Assembly (NCBI GenBank): GCA_937924755.1
Contig: CALEVZ010000031.1
Coordinates: forward strand, 1-64,000
DNA from: an uncultured bacterium
GTDB taxonomy: Bacteria > Acidobacteriota > Thermoanaerobaculia > Thermoanaerobaculales > Thermoanaerobaculaceae
Direction of reading: 5' to 3'
Length of the DNA: 64,000 nt
Made by a program: the position numbers and the translations under genes. The stretch's first letter is position 1, and each line of letters opens with the position of its first letter. This document shows positions 55,736 to 63,726 of the stretch, piece by piece. The notes under the pieces are model-generated. The model was given only the letters and a program-made list of their open reading frames with translations. It had not been told where the DNA came from and made no database searches.

Positions 55736-56230
55736 ATGGCGCGACAGGAATTCACCGCAGCGGCACCGGGCATGGGGCTGATGCGCTCCATAACCTGGGG
55801 GGTCATCAACGGGATCATCGCTCTGTGCGGCATCGTATGGCTGATCATGGGGCTTGCCAAAACGGGCGGCAAGGACATCTTCGTCGGCCTGACGTGGATC
55901 GTCGTCGGGGGGGTGAACCTGGTCTCCTGGTACCGCCTGCGTCAGCCCTTGGTGATCATCGAAGACGACGCGGTGGTGTGGCGCAGCGGGATGCGCATGC
56001 GCCGCCACGCCCTGGCGGACCTCGCTCTCTCCCCCGACCCGTTCGACGTCACGGTGCTCCGGCTGCAAACCCGGGGCGGCAGGTTTCTCCGCCTTCCGCG
56101 CGACGGGGTGGCCAAGGCTGCCGAGCTGGAGGGTTTGCTCCAAGCGCGCCTGCAACGCAAAGAAAGCGCGGTTTCGACACCGGCGCCAGCCGACACCACG
56201 TCCGACCCCACGGCCGGGCCGGCGAGCTGA
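55736..56230 (+). CDS. membrane protein with PH-like domain, unknown function
   Basis: This 164-residue protein starts at ATG 55736 with GGGAGG upstream. It has two adjacent membrane helices (GVINGIIALCGIVWLIMGLA, DIFVGLTWIVVGGVNLVSWY), then a cytosolic beta-rich domain (PLVIIEDDAVVWRSGMRMRR, VLRLQTRGGRFLRLP) that resembles bacterial PH-like domains, and a disordered tail. It follows rny by 34 bases and could share its transcript. No characterised homologue is recognised. Confidence 0.7.
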   Translation: MARQEFTAAAPGMGLMRSITWGVINGIIALCGIVWLIMGLAKTGGKDIFVGLTWIVVGGVNLVSWYRLRQPLVIIEDDAVVWRSGMRMRRHALADLALSPDPFDVTVLRLQTRGGRFLRLPRDGVAKAAELEGLLQARLQRKESAVSTPAPADTTSDPTAGPAS

Positions 56231-56271
56231 AAGCCGGGGAGTGACCATGGACCAACGGCGCCGACCGCGGC

Positions 56272-56300
56272 TTGACGGCAGTGGGGGCGAAGTCTAAAAT
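56272..56300 (+). promoter_or_regulatory. promoter of the TetR gene
   Basis: TTGACG (56272-56277) and TAAAAT (56295-56300) are separated by 17 bases. The transcription start near 56307 falls inside the palindrome at 56304-56321. Confidence 0.75.
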
Positions 56301-56303
56301 AAT

Positions 56304-56321
56304 AACGAACGATCGGTAGGT
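56304..56321 (+). promoter_or_regulatory. candidate TetR operator
   Basis: An 18-base imperfect palindrome is centred on CGATCG (56310-56315), with matching positions on both arms. It overlaps the predicted transcription start and part of the weak ribosome site. Such placement is typical of autorepression. Confidence 0.5.
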
Positions 56322-56325
56322 TTAC

Positions 56326-56952
56326 ATGAACCAACAACTCCGTTCCCAGCGCAGTCGCGAGCAAATCCTGGAAGCGGCGCTGACTCTCTTCTCTCAGCGC
56401 GGGTTTCGTGCCACCAGCGTGCGCGACATCGCCACCACGGCGGGGGTGTCCACCGGCAGCGTCTACCATCACTTCGCCGACAAGGAGGCGATCTACCGAA
56501 CGTTGCTGGACCAATACTGGCAGGCCATCGACGATCCCGACTTGCCGTTCAATCGAGCGTTGGCCAGCGGGACCTTCCCGGAGAACCTGGAGGCCCTCGG
56601 TCATGCATCCCGGCAGCTGGTGGAGACCTACCGCCGCTACGTGGCCCTGGTGTACGTGGATGTGGTGGAGTTCGAGGGTCTGCACATCCGCAAGTTCTAC
56701 GCCGACATGCCCCGGCGTTTCGCCGAGTTCATGCAGCGCTACGGACGGGCGGAGGAGCTGACGCGGCGTCTACGCCCGGGGATTTCCCCCGTCCTGGCGG
56801 TGATGATGGCCAGCCGCTTCTTCCTCAACTACTTTGCCGTGGAAATCCTGTTCGGGGTGCCCAACCACTTTGGCGAGGACACCGATACGGTCATTCGGGA
56901 GACTGCCGAGATCCTGCGCTATGGTATGCTGAGAGTCGAACCGCAGCGCTGA
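56326..56952 (+). CDS. TetR/AcrR-family transcriptional regulator
   Basis: This 208-residue protein has the N-terminal TetR helix-turn-helix (REQILEAALTLFSQRGFRAT, VRDIATTAGVSTGSVYHHFA, DKEAIYRTLLDQYW). The ligand domain contains ASRQLVETYRRYVALVYVDV and SPVLAVMMASRFFLNYFAVE, resembling regulators of fatty-acid or drug-response genes. The start is only about 19 bases after the predicted transcription start, and the operator overlaps the promoter. It therefore probably represses itself. No obvious target gene adjoins it. Confidence 0.92.
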   Translation: MNQQLRSQRSREQILEAALTLFSQRGFRATSVRDIATTAGVSTGSVYHHFADKEAIYRTLLDQYWQAIDDPDLPFNRALASGTFPENLEALGHASRQLVETYRRYVALVYVDVVEFEGLHIRKFYADMPRRFAEFMQRYGRAEELTRRLRPGISPVLAVMMASRFFLNYFAVEILFGVPNHFGEDTDTVIRETAEILRYGMLRVEPQR

Positions 56953-56980
56953 GCACAGGTATTTGTGGTGGCAAATGTTC

Positions 56981-57268
56981 CTAATCCCCGCCAGGCATAC
57001 CGAGGGAAAAGGTGCCGTCGGCTTCCCGTCGGGCGAGACAGCGGAACGCCACCAGTGTCGTGGTGCGTTCAACCCCCTCGAGCGCAGCGATTTCGCCGGT
57101 GACCAGCTCCTCCAGGCGCTCGTTGCGCGCCGTCCGTAGGATGGCGACCAGGTCGAAGGCGCCGGCAACGGAGTACAGCTTTTCGATCCCCTCCCGGGCC
57201 AGCAGGGCGTCCTCGACGCGGCGCATCTGGCCCGGCTTGACGTTGATGAGGACCACGGCTTCCAGCAT
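56981..57268 (-). CDS. stand-alone Lrp/AsnC ligand-binding (RAM) domain protein
   Basis: This 95-residue protein starts at ATG 57266-57268. It consists only of the RAM fold of Lrp/AsnC regulators (LEAVVLINVKPGQMRRVEDA, LYSVAGAFDLVAILRTARNE, VERTTTLVAFRCL), with no helix-turn-helix. Such stand-alone proteins bind amino acids or effectors and form octamers, sometimes partnering full-length Lrp proteins. It is immediately downstream of the PIN-PhoH gene on the same strand (26-base gap). Confidence 0.85.
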   Translation of the reverse strand: MLEAVVLINVKPGQMRRVEDALLAREGIEKLYSVAGAFDLVAILRTARNERLEELVTGEIAALEGVERTTTLVAFRCLARREADGTFSLGMPGGD

Positions 57269-57294
57269 GGTGCGCCCGCCTCTCCTCGATGGGA

Positions 57295-58788
57295 TTACAG
57301 CTCGTCGGCCTTGGTGGAGATGGGACCACGATAGTTCCGCCGCAGTCGCACCTGCGCAACCACCGGGCCGAAGCCTCGATAGGCCTGCTTGATCCGGGTC
57401 AAAGCGTTGGATTTCCAGTCCACGTAGGGGTTGTCGATTTGCACCGGGTCGAGGCAGCCGGCGAGGACGACCTTGGAGGAAGCGCAGAAGCGGCTCATGA
57501 GGGTTTTCGCCAGGTGCCGATCGCCGTTCTGGAGCTCGTCCACGAGCACCAGGGAGTTCTCGATATCCAGGCCGCGTAGCAGCGATGTGGACAGCAAAGT
57601 GAGACGTCCGGTCGCCTCCAGCTGGCCCTGAAAGTCGTGGCCGTTGGCCAGGGAAACGCCGCGAATCGCCTGGAAAAACGGTTCCAGCCACGGAGAGAGC
57701 TTCTCGTTGTGGTCCCCCGGCAGGAACCCCATTTCGAACCGGGAGGACGAATACTCCGGACGCAACAGGATGAGCCCACCTTCGAAGGTGCCGCCGTTTT
57801 CTCCCAGCGGCTGGGAACGGCGGTGCAGCTTCATGGCGGTCGGCTGTCCACAAAGCAGGTATAGGGCGGCAATGACCATCAGCCGGGTCTTGCCCGAACC
57901 CGCCGGTCCGTCCAGCACGAGGAGCTGAATGGAGGGGTCGAGGAGGAACTCCATGGCGAGAATCTGCCGCGGATCGGCCGGGGTGAACGACAGGATGGTG
58001 CGGGCAACCCAGGTGGAGCGACGCGAATCCCAGTACTGCGCGTGACGCAGCTCTCTGGCCACGCCGCCATCAAGATCGACGCGGGCGAGCACCTCGACCG
58101 CTCCGGCGCGCAGAACCAGCCCTTGGTTCCACTGCGGGTCGGGCAGCTGCTCGGCGAGCGCCGCCAGGGGCAAGAACCGCTCGCCCGGTTCCCCAGAGGC
58201 CGAAAACCTCTCCACGAGCTCTAGTGGGACCTCGAGCTCGGCGACTCCGTCGTAAACGTCAGCCAGACTGGCGAGGTCGAGCTTTCCGTAGCGCAGGGGC
58301 TCGGCCAGCAGGCCGACGGCGTCGCAGCGCAGCAGCATATTGGAATCCTCGGAGATAACCACCAACCGGTAGCGCCCGTTGCCGTTGCCTAAGGCTTGCA
58401 AACGGCGTACCGCCTCGATGATCGCTCCGTCACCATCGCCGTCGCCGGGGCATGAGTTCCCCGGCGGCTCCCAGGCCAGCACCCCACCCCCCGGGGTGGG
58501 GGGGAACGCCTCCAGAGGGGCTTCCCCTGCGAGCAGACGGTGGATGTCATGGTGAATCACCGACAGGGTGCGATAGCCGAGGATCTTGCGCGTGGCAGTG
58601 CGCGCTGCCATGCGCACCCCCTCAGACTTAGCCCGGCTCGACTGCAGTCGGCCGAGCTCGTCGAGCACCTGCCGCAGCAGGATAACGACATTGCCCGGCT
58701 GCAGGAGCCGGTCGAGGACATCGGGGTTTTCCACGATGGCACTGGTGTCCGGAATGTAGATGTGGGCGGGGACCATGTCGTGAGTCAA
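57295..58788 (-). CDS. PIN domain-PhoH ATPase fusion (PhoH2-like)
   Basis: This 497-residue protein has an N-terminal PIN nuclease domain (YIPDTSAIVENPDVLDRLLQ, LVVISEDSNMLLRCDAVGL, with acidic residues at the expected places). A C-terminal PhoH-type ATPase follows, with Walker A LDGPAGSGKTRLMVIAALYL, Walker B SLVLVDELQNGDRHLAKTLM and VVLAGCLDPVQIDNPYVD. PhoH2 proteins couple helicase and RNase activity in RNA turnover and stress. An alternative start lies at the fifth codon (MVPAHIYI). The gene follows the cyclase-like protein on the minus strand, 40 bases away. Confidence 0.9.
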   Translation of the reverse strand: MTHDMVPAHIYIPDTSAIVENPDVLDRLLQPGNVVILLRQVLDELGRLQSSRAKSEGVRMAARTATRKILGYRTLSVIHHDIHRLLAGEAPLEAFPPTPGGGVLAWEPPGNSCPGDGDGDGAIIEAVRRLQALGNGNGRYRLVVISEDSNMLLRCDAVGLLAEPLRYGKLDLASLADVYDGVAELEVPLELVERFSASGEPGERFLPLAALAEQLPDPQWNQGLVLRAGAVEVLARVDLDGGVARELRHAQYWDSRRSTWVARTILSFTPADPRQILAMEFLLDPSIQLLVLDGPAGSGKTRLMVIAALYLLCGQPTAMKLHRRSQPLGENGGTFEGGLILLRPEYSSSRFEMGFLPGDHNEKLSPWLEPFFQAIRGVSLANGHDFQGQLEATGRLTLLSTSLLRGLDIENSLVLVDELQNGDRHLAKTLMSRFCASSKVVLAGCLDPVQIDNPYVDWKSNALTRIKQAYRGFGPVVAQVRLRRNYRGPISTKADEL

Positions 58789-58828
58789 TCTACCACGTCC
58801 ATCCTGCGCAGTGATCCCGGTGGGCCGG

Positions 58829-61156
58829 CTACCCCAGGGCGTGGTGAGGCGACGCCAGCAAGGAGGCGAAGTAGCCGGACCGGCTGCGCAGCGATGCCAG
58901 CGGGATGGTCATGCCGGCGCTCCCACGGCTTAAACCCTGGTAGAGAGTCGCCAGCTCGTCCCGGCGGCGGAAAAGCCACGCCTCCACGGGTTCATCTACC
59001 GACGCCTTGGCAAGGGGCAAGGGGTGCGCGTTCAGGACAGCGTCCCGTTCCCGGCTGTAGATGCCCACGTACCAGCGGCGCAGCGCGTAGTCGTCGAGGG
59101 CGCTGACGACGCAGAGATCCGGAGGGATAGCGACGCCCTCCGCTGCCTGCAGGTGGAAGCCGGTTTCTTCCACGCGGCCCGCCAGTCGGTGCAGGGTCTG
59201 CACCAGGGAGCCACCTGGTTTTAGCGGCTCGCTATCCGAGGGGGGCTGATCCAGCACCACCATTTCCACCAGCGGACCCGGGTCGATCCCCTTGAGGCGG
59301 GCGCTACCCAGCAGCCGCAAGCCGATCCATGGCTTCTCCGGCTGCGCTGCGTCGAAGGGCAAGAGCAACCACTGCAGGCCGTAGGCTTCGGTGCGCCGCA
59401 ACGGGGTCTCGACGAGTTCCGTCTCGAGATCGGCGAGAAACGACTCGGTGACCACGCCGCCGAGGTTGATCAACTCGCCGTTTTCGGCCAGAAAGGCGGC
59501 GTAGGGGCGCTCACGGGCGTGCTCGGGCAGGCGCGACTCGTGCCGGACCGGTTCCAGAAACTCCAGCACGCGGTTGATGTCGTACCCGGCAGCAAGGAGA
59601 AAATCAGTGATGTCGTCGACTTCCTTGGTGGTCTTGCCGGTGGTGAGGCGCGCCAGCTCGACGAGGGCGTGCCCGAAGAACTCGAAGTGGGGGCGGGTTT
59701 CCTTGCCCGTGCCCATGGGGACCAGGTGGTAAGTACCAACGTTGGCGGCGAGCCGGAGGCCGCGGTCGAAGGGAAACCCCTGTCGACGCAGACGCTCGTA
59801 GAGGATCCTCAGCTCGGCGGCGGCCAGGAGGACGGGACGGGCCGAGCGCGCCGAGTAGAACGCTCCATCCCCCAGGAACTTCTCGAACTTGAGCCGATGT
59901 CGGGCGCGGATCTCTTCGACCTGCTGAAGAAATTTCGTCATCGACAGCAGCGCCTGTTGCTCCCACTGTCTTCCCCGTCGCCGTTGTTCCTCCAGCTGTT
60001 GGGTGAAATCGGCCAGGTCGTACAGCAGCCCGTAACGCCTCACCGCCGAGTCGGTGACCCCGGGGTGGGTGAAATCCAGCGGGCGAGTGGCGGGCGAGAG
60101 CGTAAAAAACTGCGTCCCCAGACGCGTGACGATGCGCTCATTCTGCGCGGCCACGGGAAAGATGGCACGCCGCAGGGCTGCCACCACCTCAAAGCGCGTG
60201 AGCAGGCCCTCGAGTCGCTGCAGGATCTGCACTTCCAGGGCAATGAGAGACGGCGCCTCGGGGTGTTGCCAGTGGGAGAGCAGGGTCAAAGCCCCCGAAT
60301 GCAGGAGCAATCGAGCAGGTGCAAGGGTTTCCAGGTCCTTTTCCAGCAGGCTCAAGGCGGCGCGGAAATTGTGATCTCGCGCCATCAGTCGCTCCAACCG
60401 GGGAGCCACCTCTTGCAGCAGCCGCACGAACTGCTGGCGGGAGAGGCGCAGCGAGCGTTCCACGTACGCCGCCAGGCCCGTGAAGGAATCGCCGACCTCG
60501 TCGAAGGCCCACGGCAGCAAGTCCCGGCGCAGCAGTTCGGCCACGGCCAGGGGATCGCCGCCCGGTGCAAGTAACCCGCGCCGCTCCAGGCGGGCCACAG
60601 CCTCAACCTCGGCCCGCCGGCAGATCTCGGCCAGCCGCTCGCCGATGGTGAGCCGGATGACTTCGACCTCCTCGCGTTTCCCCTGTGGAACCCTGGAGGC
60701 CACGTCACGGATCACCTGGGCGATGGCGGCGGTGGCCTCCCGCGTGATTACCAACCACAGCAGCTCCGGCAGCCGCTGTCCGTGGTCGTGGGTGAGCGCA
60801 TTCTCCAGCGACTGGGAGAACCCCTCCGCAAAGGCCCGCCGCTGTTCCACCAGGCCGACCTTGTCGAAACGCTCCTCGCGCAGGAGGGCAACACGGTACT
60901 CCGCCTCGGTTGACACCAGGCGCCCCAGTTGACGGCAGAAAGCTTCCCACTCCCGCGACACCCGCAGGGGAAACCCCAGCGCCACCGGTCGCACCTCATC
61001 GTCGCCAAACAGCCAGTAGGGGTGGGGCAAACGGTCGGCGAGGGTGCCCCAGGCCTCTCGCCATCCCCCGGCTCGCTGCTGCGCGGTGAGAAAGCCGCCG
61101 CGGCGGCGGCTCGATTCCAGCAGGTGCTCGATGGTGGTGGGCTCCGCTCCGTGCAT
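58829..61156 (-). CDS. large protein with divergent class III nucleotidyl cyclase-like domain
   Basis: This 775-residue protein starts at ATG 61154-61156. The N-terminal half (1-370) is helical and unrecognised. Residues about 374-505 fit a class III cyclase core: LLYDLADFT aligns with the first metal-Asp motif (D380), KFEKFLGDGAFYSAR with the second (D430), and FEFFGHALVELARLTTG with the G-x-x-VN-x-AARL motif. The spacing between them is also plausible. The C-terminal 270 residues include PilZ-like or receiver-like beta segments I cannot assign. It could make a cyclic nucleotide or be a catalytically dead sensor. No known family name is recognised; it precedes the PIN-PhoH gene. Confidence 0.7.
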   Translation of the reverse strand: MHGAEPTTIEHLLESSRRRGGFLTAQQRAGGWREAWGTLADRLPHPYWLFGDDEVRPVALGFPLRVSREWEAFCRQLGRLVSTEAEYRVALLREERFDKVGLVEQRRAFAEGFSQSLENALTHDHGQRLPELLWLVITREATAAIAQVIRDVASRVPQGKREEVEVIRLTIGERLAEICRRAEVEAVARLERRGLLAPGGDPLAVAELLRRDLLPWAFDEVGDSFTGLAAYVERSLRLSRQQFVRLLQEVAPRLERLMARDHNFRAALSLLEKDLETLAPARLLLHSGALTLLSHWQHPEAPSLIALEVQILQRLEGLLTRFEVVAALRRAIFPVAAQNERIVTRLGTQFFTLSPATRPLDFTHPGVTDSAVRRYGLLYDLADFTQQLEEQRRRGRQWEQQALLSMTKFLQQVEEIRARHRLKFEKFLGDGAFYSARSARPVLLAAAELRILYERLRRQGFPFDRGLRLAANVGTYHLVPMGTGKETRPHFEFFGHALVELARLTTGKTTKEVDDITDFLLAAGYDINRVLEFLEPVRHESRLPEHARERPYAAFLAENGELINLGGVVTESFLADLETELVETPLRRTEAYGLQWLLLPFDAAQPEKPWIGLRLLGSARLKGIDPGPLVEMVVLDQPPSDSEPLKPGGSLVQTLHRLAGRVEETGFHLQAAEGVAIPPDLCVVSALDDYALRRWYVGIYSRERDAVLNAHPLPLAKASVDEPVEAWLFRRRDELATLYQGLSRGSAGMTIPLASLRSRSGYFASLLASPHHALG

Positions 61157-61270
61157 CCCCGGATATTGTACGCTGACGCCCTCACCCGCAGACCTCCCGG
61201 TATCGCGCAAACCTTTGATATTAGCCTTGTTCGGCCGCCACACGAGGAGGAATCCTGGCCGGCGCAGCGC

Positions 61271-62800
61271 CTACGCCGAACGCCGGTGCTCCAAGGTACG
61301 GTAGGCGATGGCCTCGGCCAAGTGGCGGGGCAGCAGGCCATCGGAGCCATCCAGATCGGCAATGGTGCGGGCAACCTTGAGAACGCGGTTGACGCCGCGC
61401 GCCGACAGGGCCAGTCGATCCATCGCGGTTTCCAGCAGACGAGTCCCCTCACGGTCAAGAGCGCAATGGCGACGGAGGTCAGCGGGGGTCATGTCGGCGT
61501 TGGTGCGCCGCCTGCCACCGCCGAAACGCTGGAGCTGGACCCCTCGCGCCGCGGTGACTCGCCTCGCCACCGCCGCGGAGCCCTCTCGCGGCGCCGAAGA
61601 GGCGAGGTCACGGTAGGGGACAGCGGGGACTTCCAGTTGCAGATCGATGCGATCCAACAGGGGCCCGGAAAGGCGGGCGCGGTAACGAGCTATCTCCCGG
61701 GGGGAACACCGGCACTCCCGCCGGGCGTCGCCTAGAAACCCACAGGGGCAGGGGTTGGCCGCAGCCACCAGCTGGAAGCGAGCCGGGAAGGTGAGGCTGG
61801 CGGCCGCACGGGTGAGGACCACCTGCCCCGACTCCAGGGGCTGACGCAGCATCTCGAGGACATCCCGGCGGAACTCCGTGATCTCGTCCAGGAACAGCAC
61901 GCCGTTGTGGGCCAACGACACCTCGCCGGGGCGAGGGATCGACCCCCCTCCCACCAGGCCGGCGGTGGAGATGGAGTGGTGCGGCGCGCGGAAGGGCCGC
62001 CGCCAGATGAGCCCCTGGGGTCGCTCGACGCCGACGGCCACCGAATAGATCTTGGTGGTGGCCAGCGCTTCCTCTTCGGTCAAAGGTGGGAGTATCCCGG
62101 GCAGGCGCTGCGCCAGCATCGTCTTGCCGGTACCGGGGGGGCCGAGGAGCAAGAGGTTGTGGCCGCCGCTGGCGGCGATCTCCAGGGCGCGCTTCGCCTG
62201 CTCCTGGCCGGCGACATCGGCCAGGTCCAGGTCGCCGAATCGGGGTGGGGAGGGATGGTGGCCATCGCGCCCCACCACCGGGGTGATCAGGCATTCTCCC
62301 CGCAGGTGTGCCACCAGCTGGGAGAGCGCGACGATGGGGTACACCCGGGCACCGCGAACGACCACCGCTTCCGACAGGTTGTCGGCCGGAACCACTAGCG
62401 CGGCGCCCGTCTTGGTGGCCGCTTCGGCAATCGGCAAGATGCCGCGAACCGGCCGCACCCCGCCGTCGAGGGACAGCTCTCCCACCAACCACAGGCCGGA
62501 GGTGGCCTCCTGGGGCAGCAGGCCGGCGGCGGTCAGAACGCCGGCGGCGATGGGTAGGTCGAGGAGAGATCCCTCCTTGCGCTCCTCGGCGGGGGAGAGG
62601 TTAACGACAATCGACCGGGCGTCGAGGGTGGCTCCCAGCTGCCGGATGGCGGTGAGCACTCGTTCCCGCGCCTCGCGCACGGCGGTGTCCGGCAAGCCCA
62701 CCACAGCCAGAAGTGGAATTCCCTGGTGGGCTTCCACTTCCACTTGAACAGGCAGGGCCTCCACGCCGCGGGGCACGGCCGATGAGACTTTGGCGATCAT
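61271..62800 (-). CDS. comM: ComM/YifB-type Mg-chelatase-like AAA+ ATPase
   Basis: This 509-residue protein starts at ATG 62798-62800 (GGGAGG upstream). An N-terminal Lon-like domain (VQVEVEAHQGIPLLAVVGLP, SIVVNLSPAEERKEGSLLDL) precedes the AAA+ core with Walker A LLLLGPPGTGKTMLAQRLPG, LFLDEITEFRRDVLEMLRQP and VAAANPCPCGFLGD with zinc-type cysteines. ComM drives branch migration during natural transformation. No other competence gene is present here. Confidence 0.95.
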   Translation of the reverse strand: MIAKVSSAVPRGVEALPVQVEVEAHQGIPLLAVVGLPDTAVREARERVLTAIRQLGATLDARSIVVNLSPAEERKEGSLLDLPIAAGVLTAAGLLPQEATSGLWLVGELSLDGGVRPVRGILPIAEAATKTGAALVVPADNLSEAVVVRGARVYPIVALSQLVAHLRGECLITPVVGRDGHHPSPPRFGDLDLADVAGQEQAKRALEIAASGGHNLLLLGPPGTGKTMLAQRLPGILPPLTEEEALATTKIYSVAVGVERPQGLIWRRPFRAPHHSISTAGLVGGGSIPRPGEVSLAHNGVLFLDEITEFRRDVLEMLRQPLESGQVVLTRAAASLTFPARFQLVAAANPCPCGFLGDARRECRCSPREIARYRARLSGPLLDRIDLQLEVPAVPYRDLASSAPREGSAAVARRVTAARGVQLQRFGGGRRRTNADMTPADLRRHCALDREGTRLLETAMDRLALSARGVNRVLKVARTIADLDGSDGLLPRHLAEAIAYRTLEHRRSA

Positions 62801-62883
62801 GACCGACCTCCCGGGGGGAGGTGGCGGAACGGGATACTTCAAGTATGGGGTGCCCTGCCGCGGTCGTCAAGCTATACTGGGCT

Positions 62884-63072
62884 GTGAGCGATCGCCCTTC
62901 GCCCCCGCCCGGTCAGGTCTCCCCCCAGCCTTCCCTGGACGAACTGAAGGCCATGCTGGAGAGACAGCTGGATCGTCAGCTCGGGCCGCCAAGCCTGGGG
63001 TGCTGGCCGTTGCTAGTTGCTCTGTTGGGGATCGTGTTGGGGTTGGTGTTACTGATGCTACTCCTGCGCTGA
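62884..63072 (+). CDS. small tail-anchored membrane protein
   Basis: This protein of about 62 residues starts at GTG 62884. It has a proline-rich N-terminus, a short amphipathic helix (LDELKAMLERQLDRQL) and one C-terminal membrane helix (CWPLLVALLGIVLGLVLLML). The start is about six bases after a TATACT -10-like box, so it may be leaderless; an upstream GTG at 62821 would extend it into the comM leader. It is divergent from comM. Function unknown, and the call is tentative because the frame is short. Confidence 0.5.
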   Translation: MSDRPSPPPGQVSPQPSLDELKAMLERQLDRQLGPPSLGCWPLLVALLGIVLGLVLLMLLLR

Positions 63073-63140
63073 GTCCGCCGGCTGGCGCTCACTCCTGTGC
63101 CGTGCCTACGCCCCGGGCTGCCTACGACGCTGTCACCTCA

Positions 63141-63605
63141 TTAATTGGGGCGCGGGGGGATTACGTTTTCCTGCTGCAACATCAGCACCTGGCGTCCCAC
63201 CTGCTGGAGCCGCTGCGCTCCGCTCGCTGGGGGGGAGTAGCCCCGTTCGCCTGCCAGGGCCAGAAGCAGGGCGGTCAGAGCCAGCGCTGCCCCGCCGGCC
63301 ACGAGCGCGCCGCCAAGGCGGTCGACCCAGCCCAGGCGGATTTTCTCCAGACCGAGACGGAGCCCGCGTCCCGCGATCAGGACCACCACGGCGGCCGACG
63401 CTGCCGCCAGCACCGCACCCCCGGCCTTGGCTCCCGGCGGGGGATCACCGCCGCCGGCCACCAGGGCGGCGGTTGCAGGCCCGGCCCAGCGACCGGCGAA
63501 GCCGGCAGCGGCGAGGGCAAAGATCCAGGCGGCGAGGCGAACGGCCCCCCAGAACCCTCCCGCCAGCGCGCACCCGATCACGACCACGGCGATGAGGATG
63601 TCCAC
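63141..63605 (-). CDS. CvpA-like membrane protein
   Basis: This 154-residue protein starts at GTG 63603-63605. Hydrophobic segments are DILIAVVVIGCALAGGFWGA, LAAWIFALAAAGFAGRWAGP, AGGAVLAAASAAVVVLIAGR and LGGALVAGGAALALTALLLA. The N-terminal pattern (short acidic start, then GGFWGAVR) and the central RLGWVDRLGGALVAG match the CvpA/colicin V production family. Its role is not well defined. Confidence 0.75.
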   Translation of the reverse strand: MDILIAVVVIGCALAGGFWGAVRLAAWIFALAAAGFAGRWAGPATAALVAGGGDPPPGAKAGGAVLAAASAAVVVLIAGRGLRLGLEKIRLGWVDRLGGALVAGGAALALTALLLALAGERGYSPPASGAQRLQQVGRQVLMLQQENVIPPRPN

Positions 63606-63726
63606 CAAGCAATGGTAACGCACTGCTATGGCCCACTTGCTCGCTCGGGAAGCAACGGACGAGTGCCCTTGTTGATCGGGCCGGAACGTCGTCCGAGGCC
63701 CTCGCGTTCTCGGTGGAGGTGTTGTC

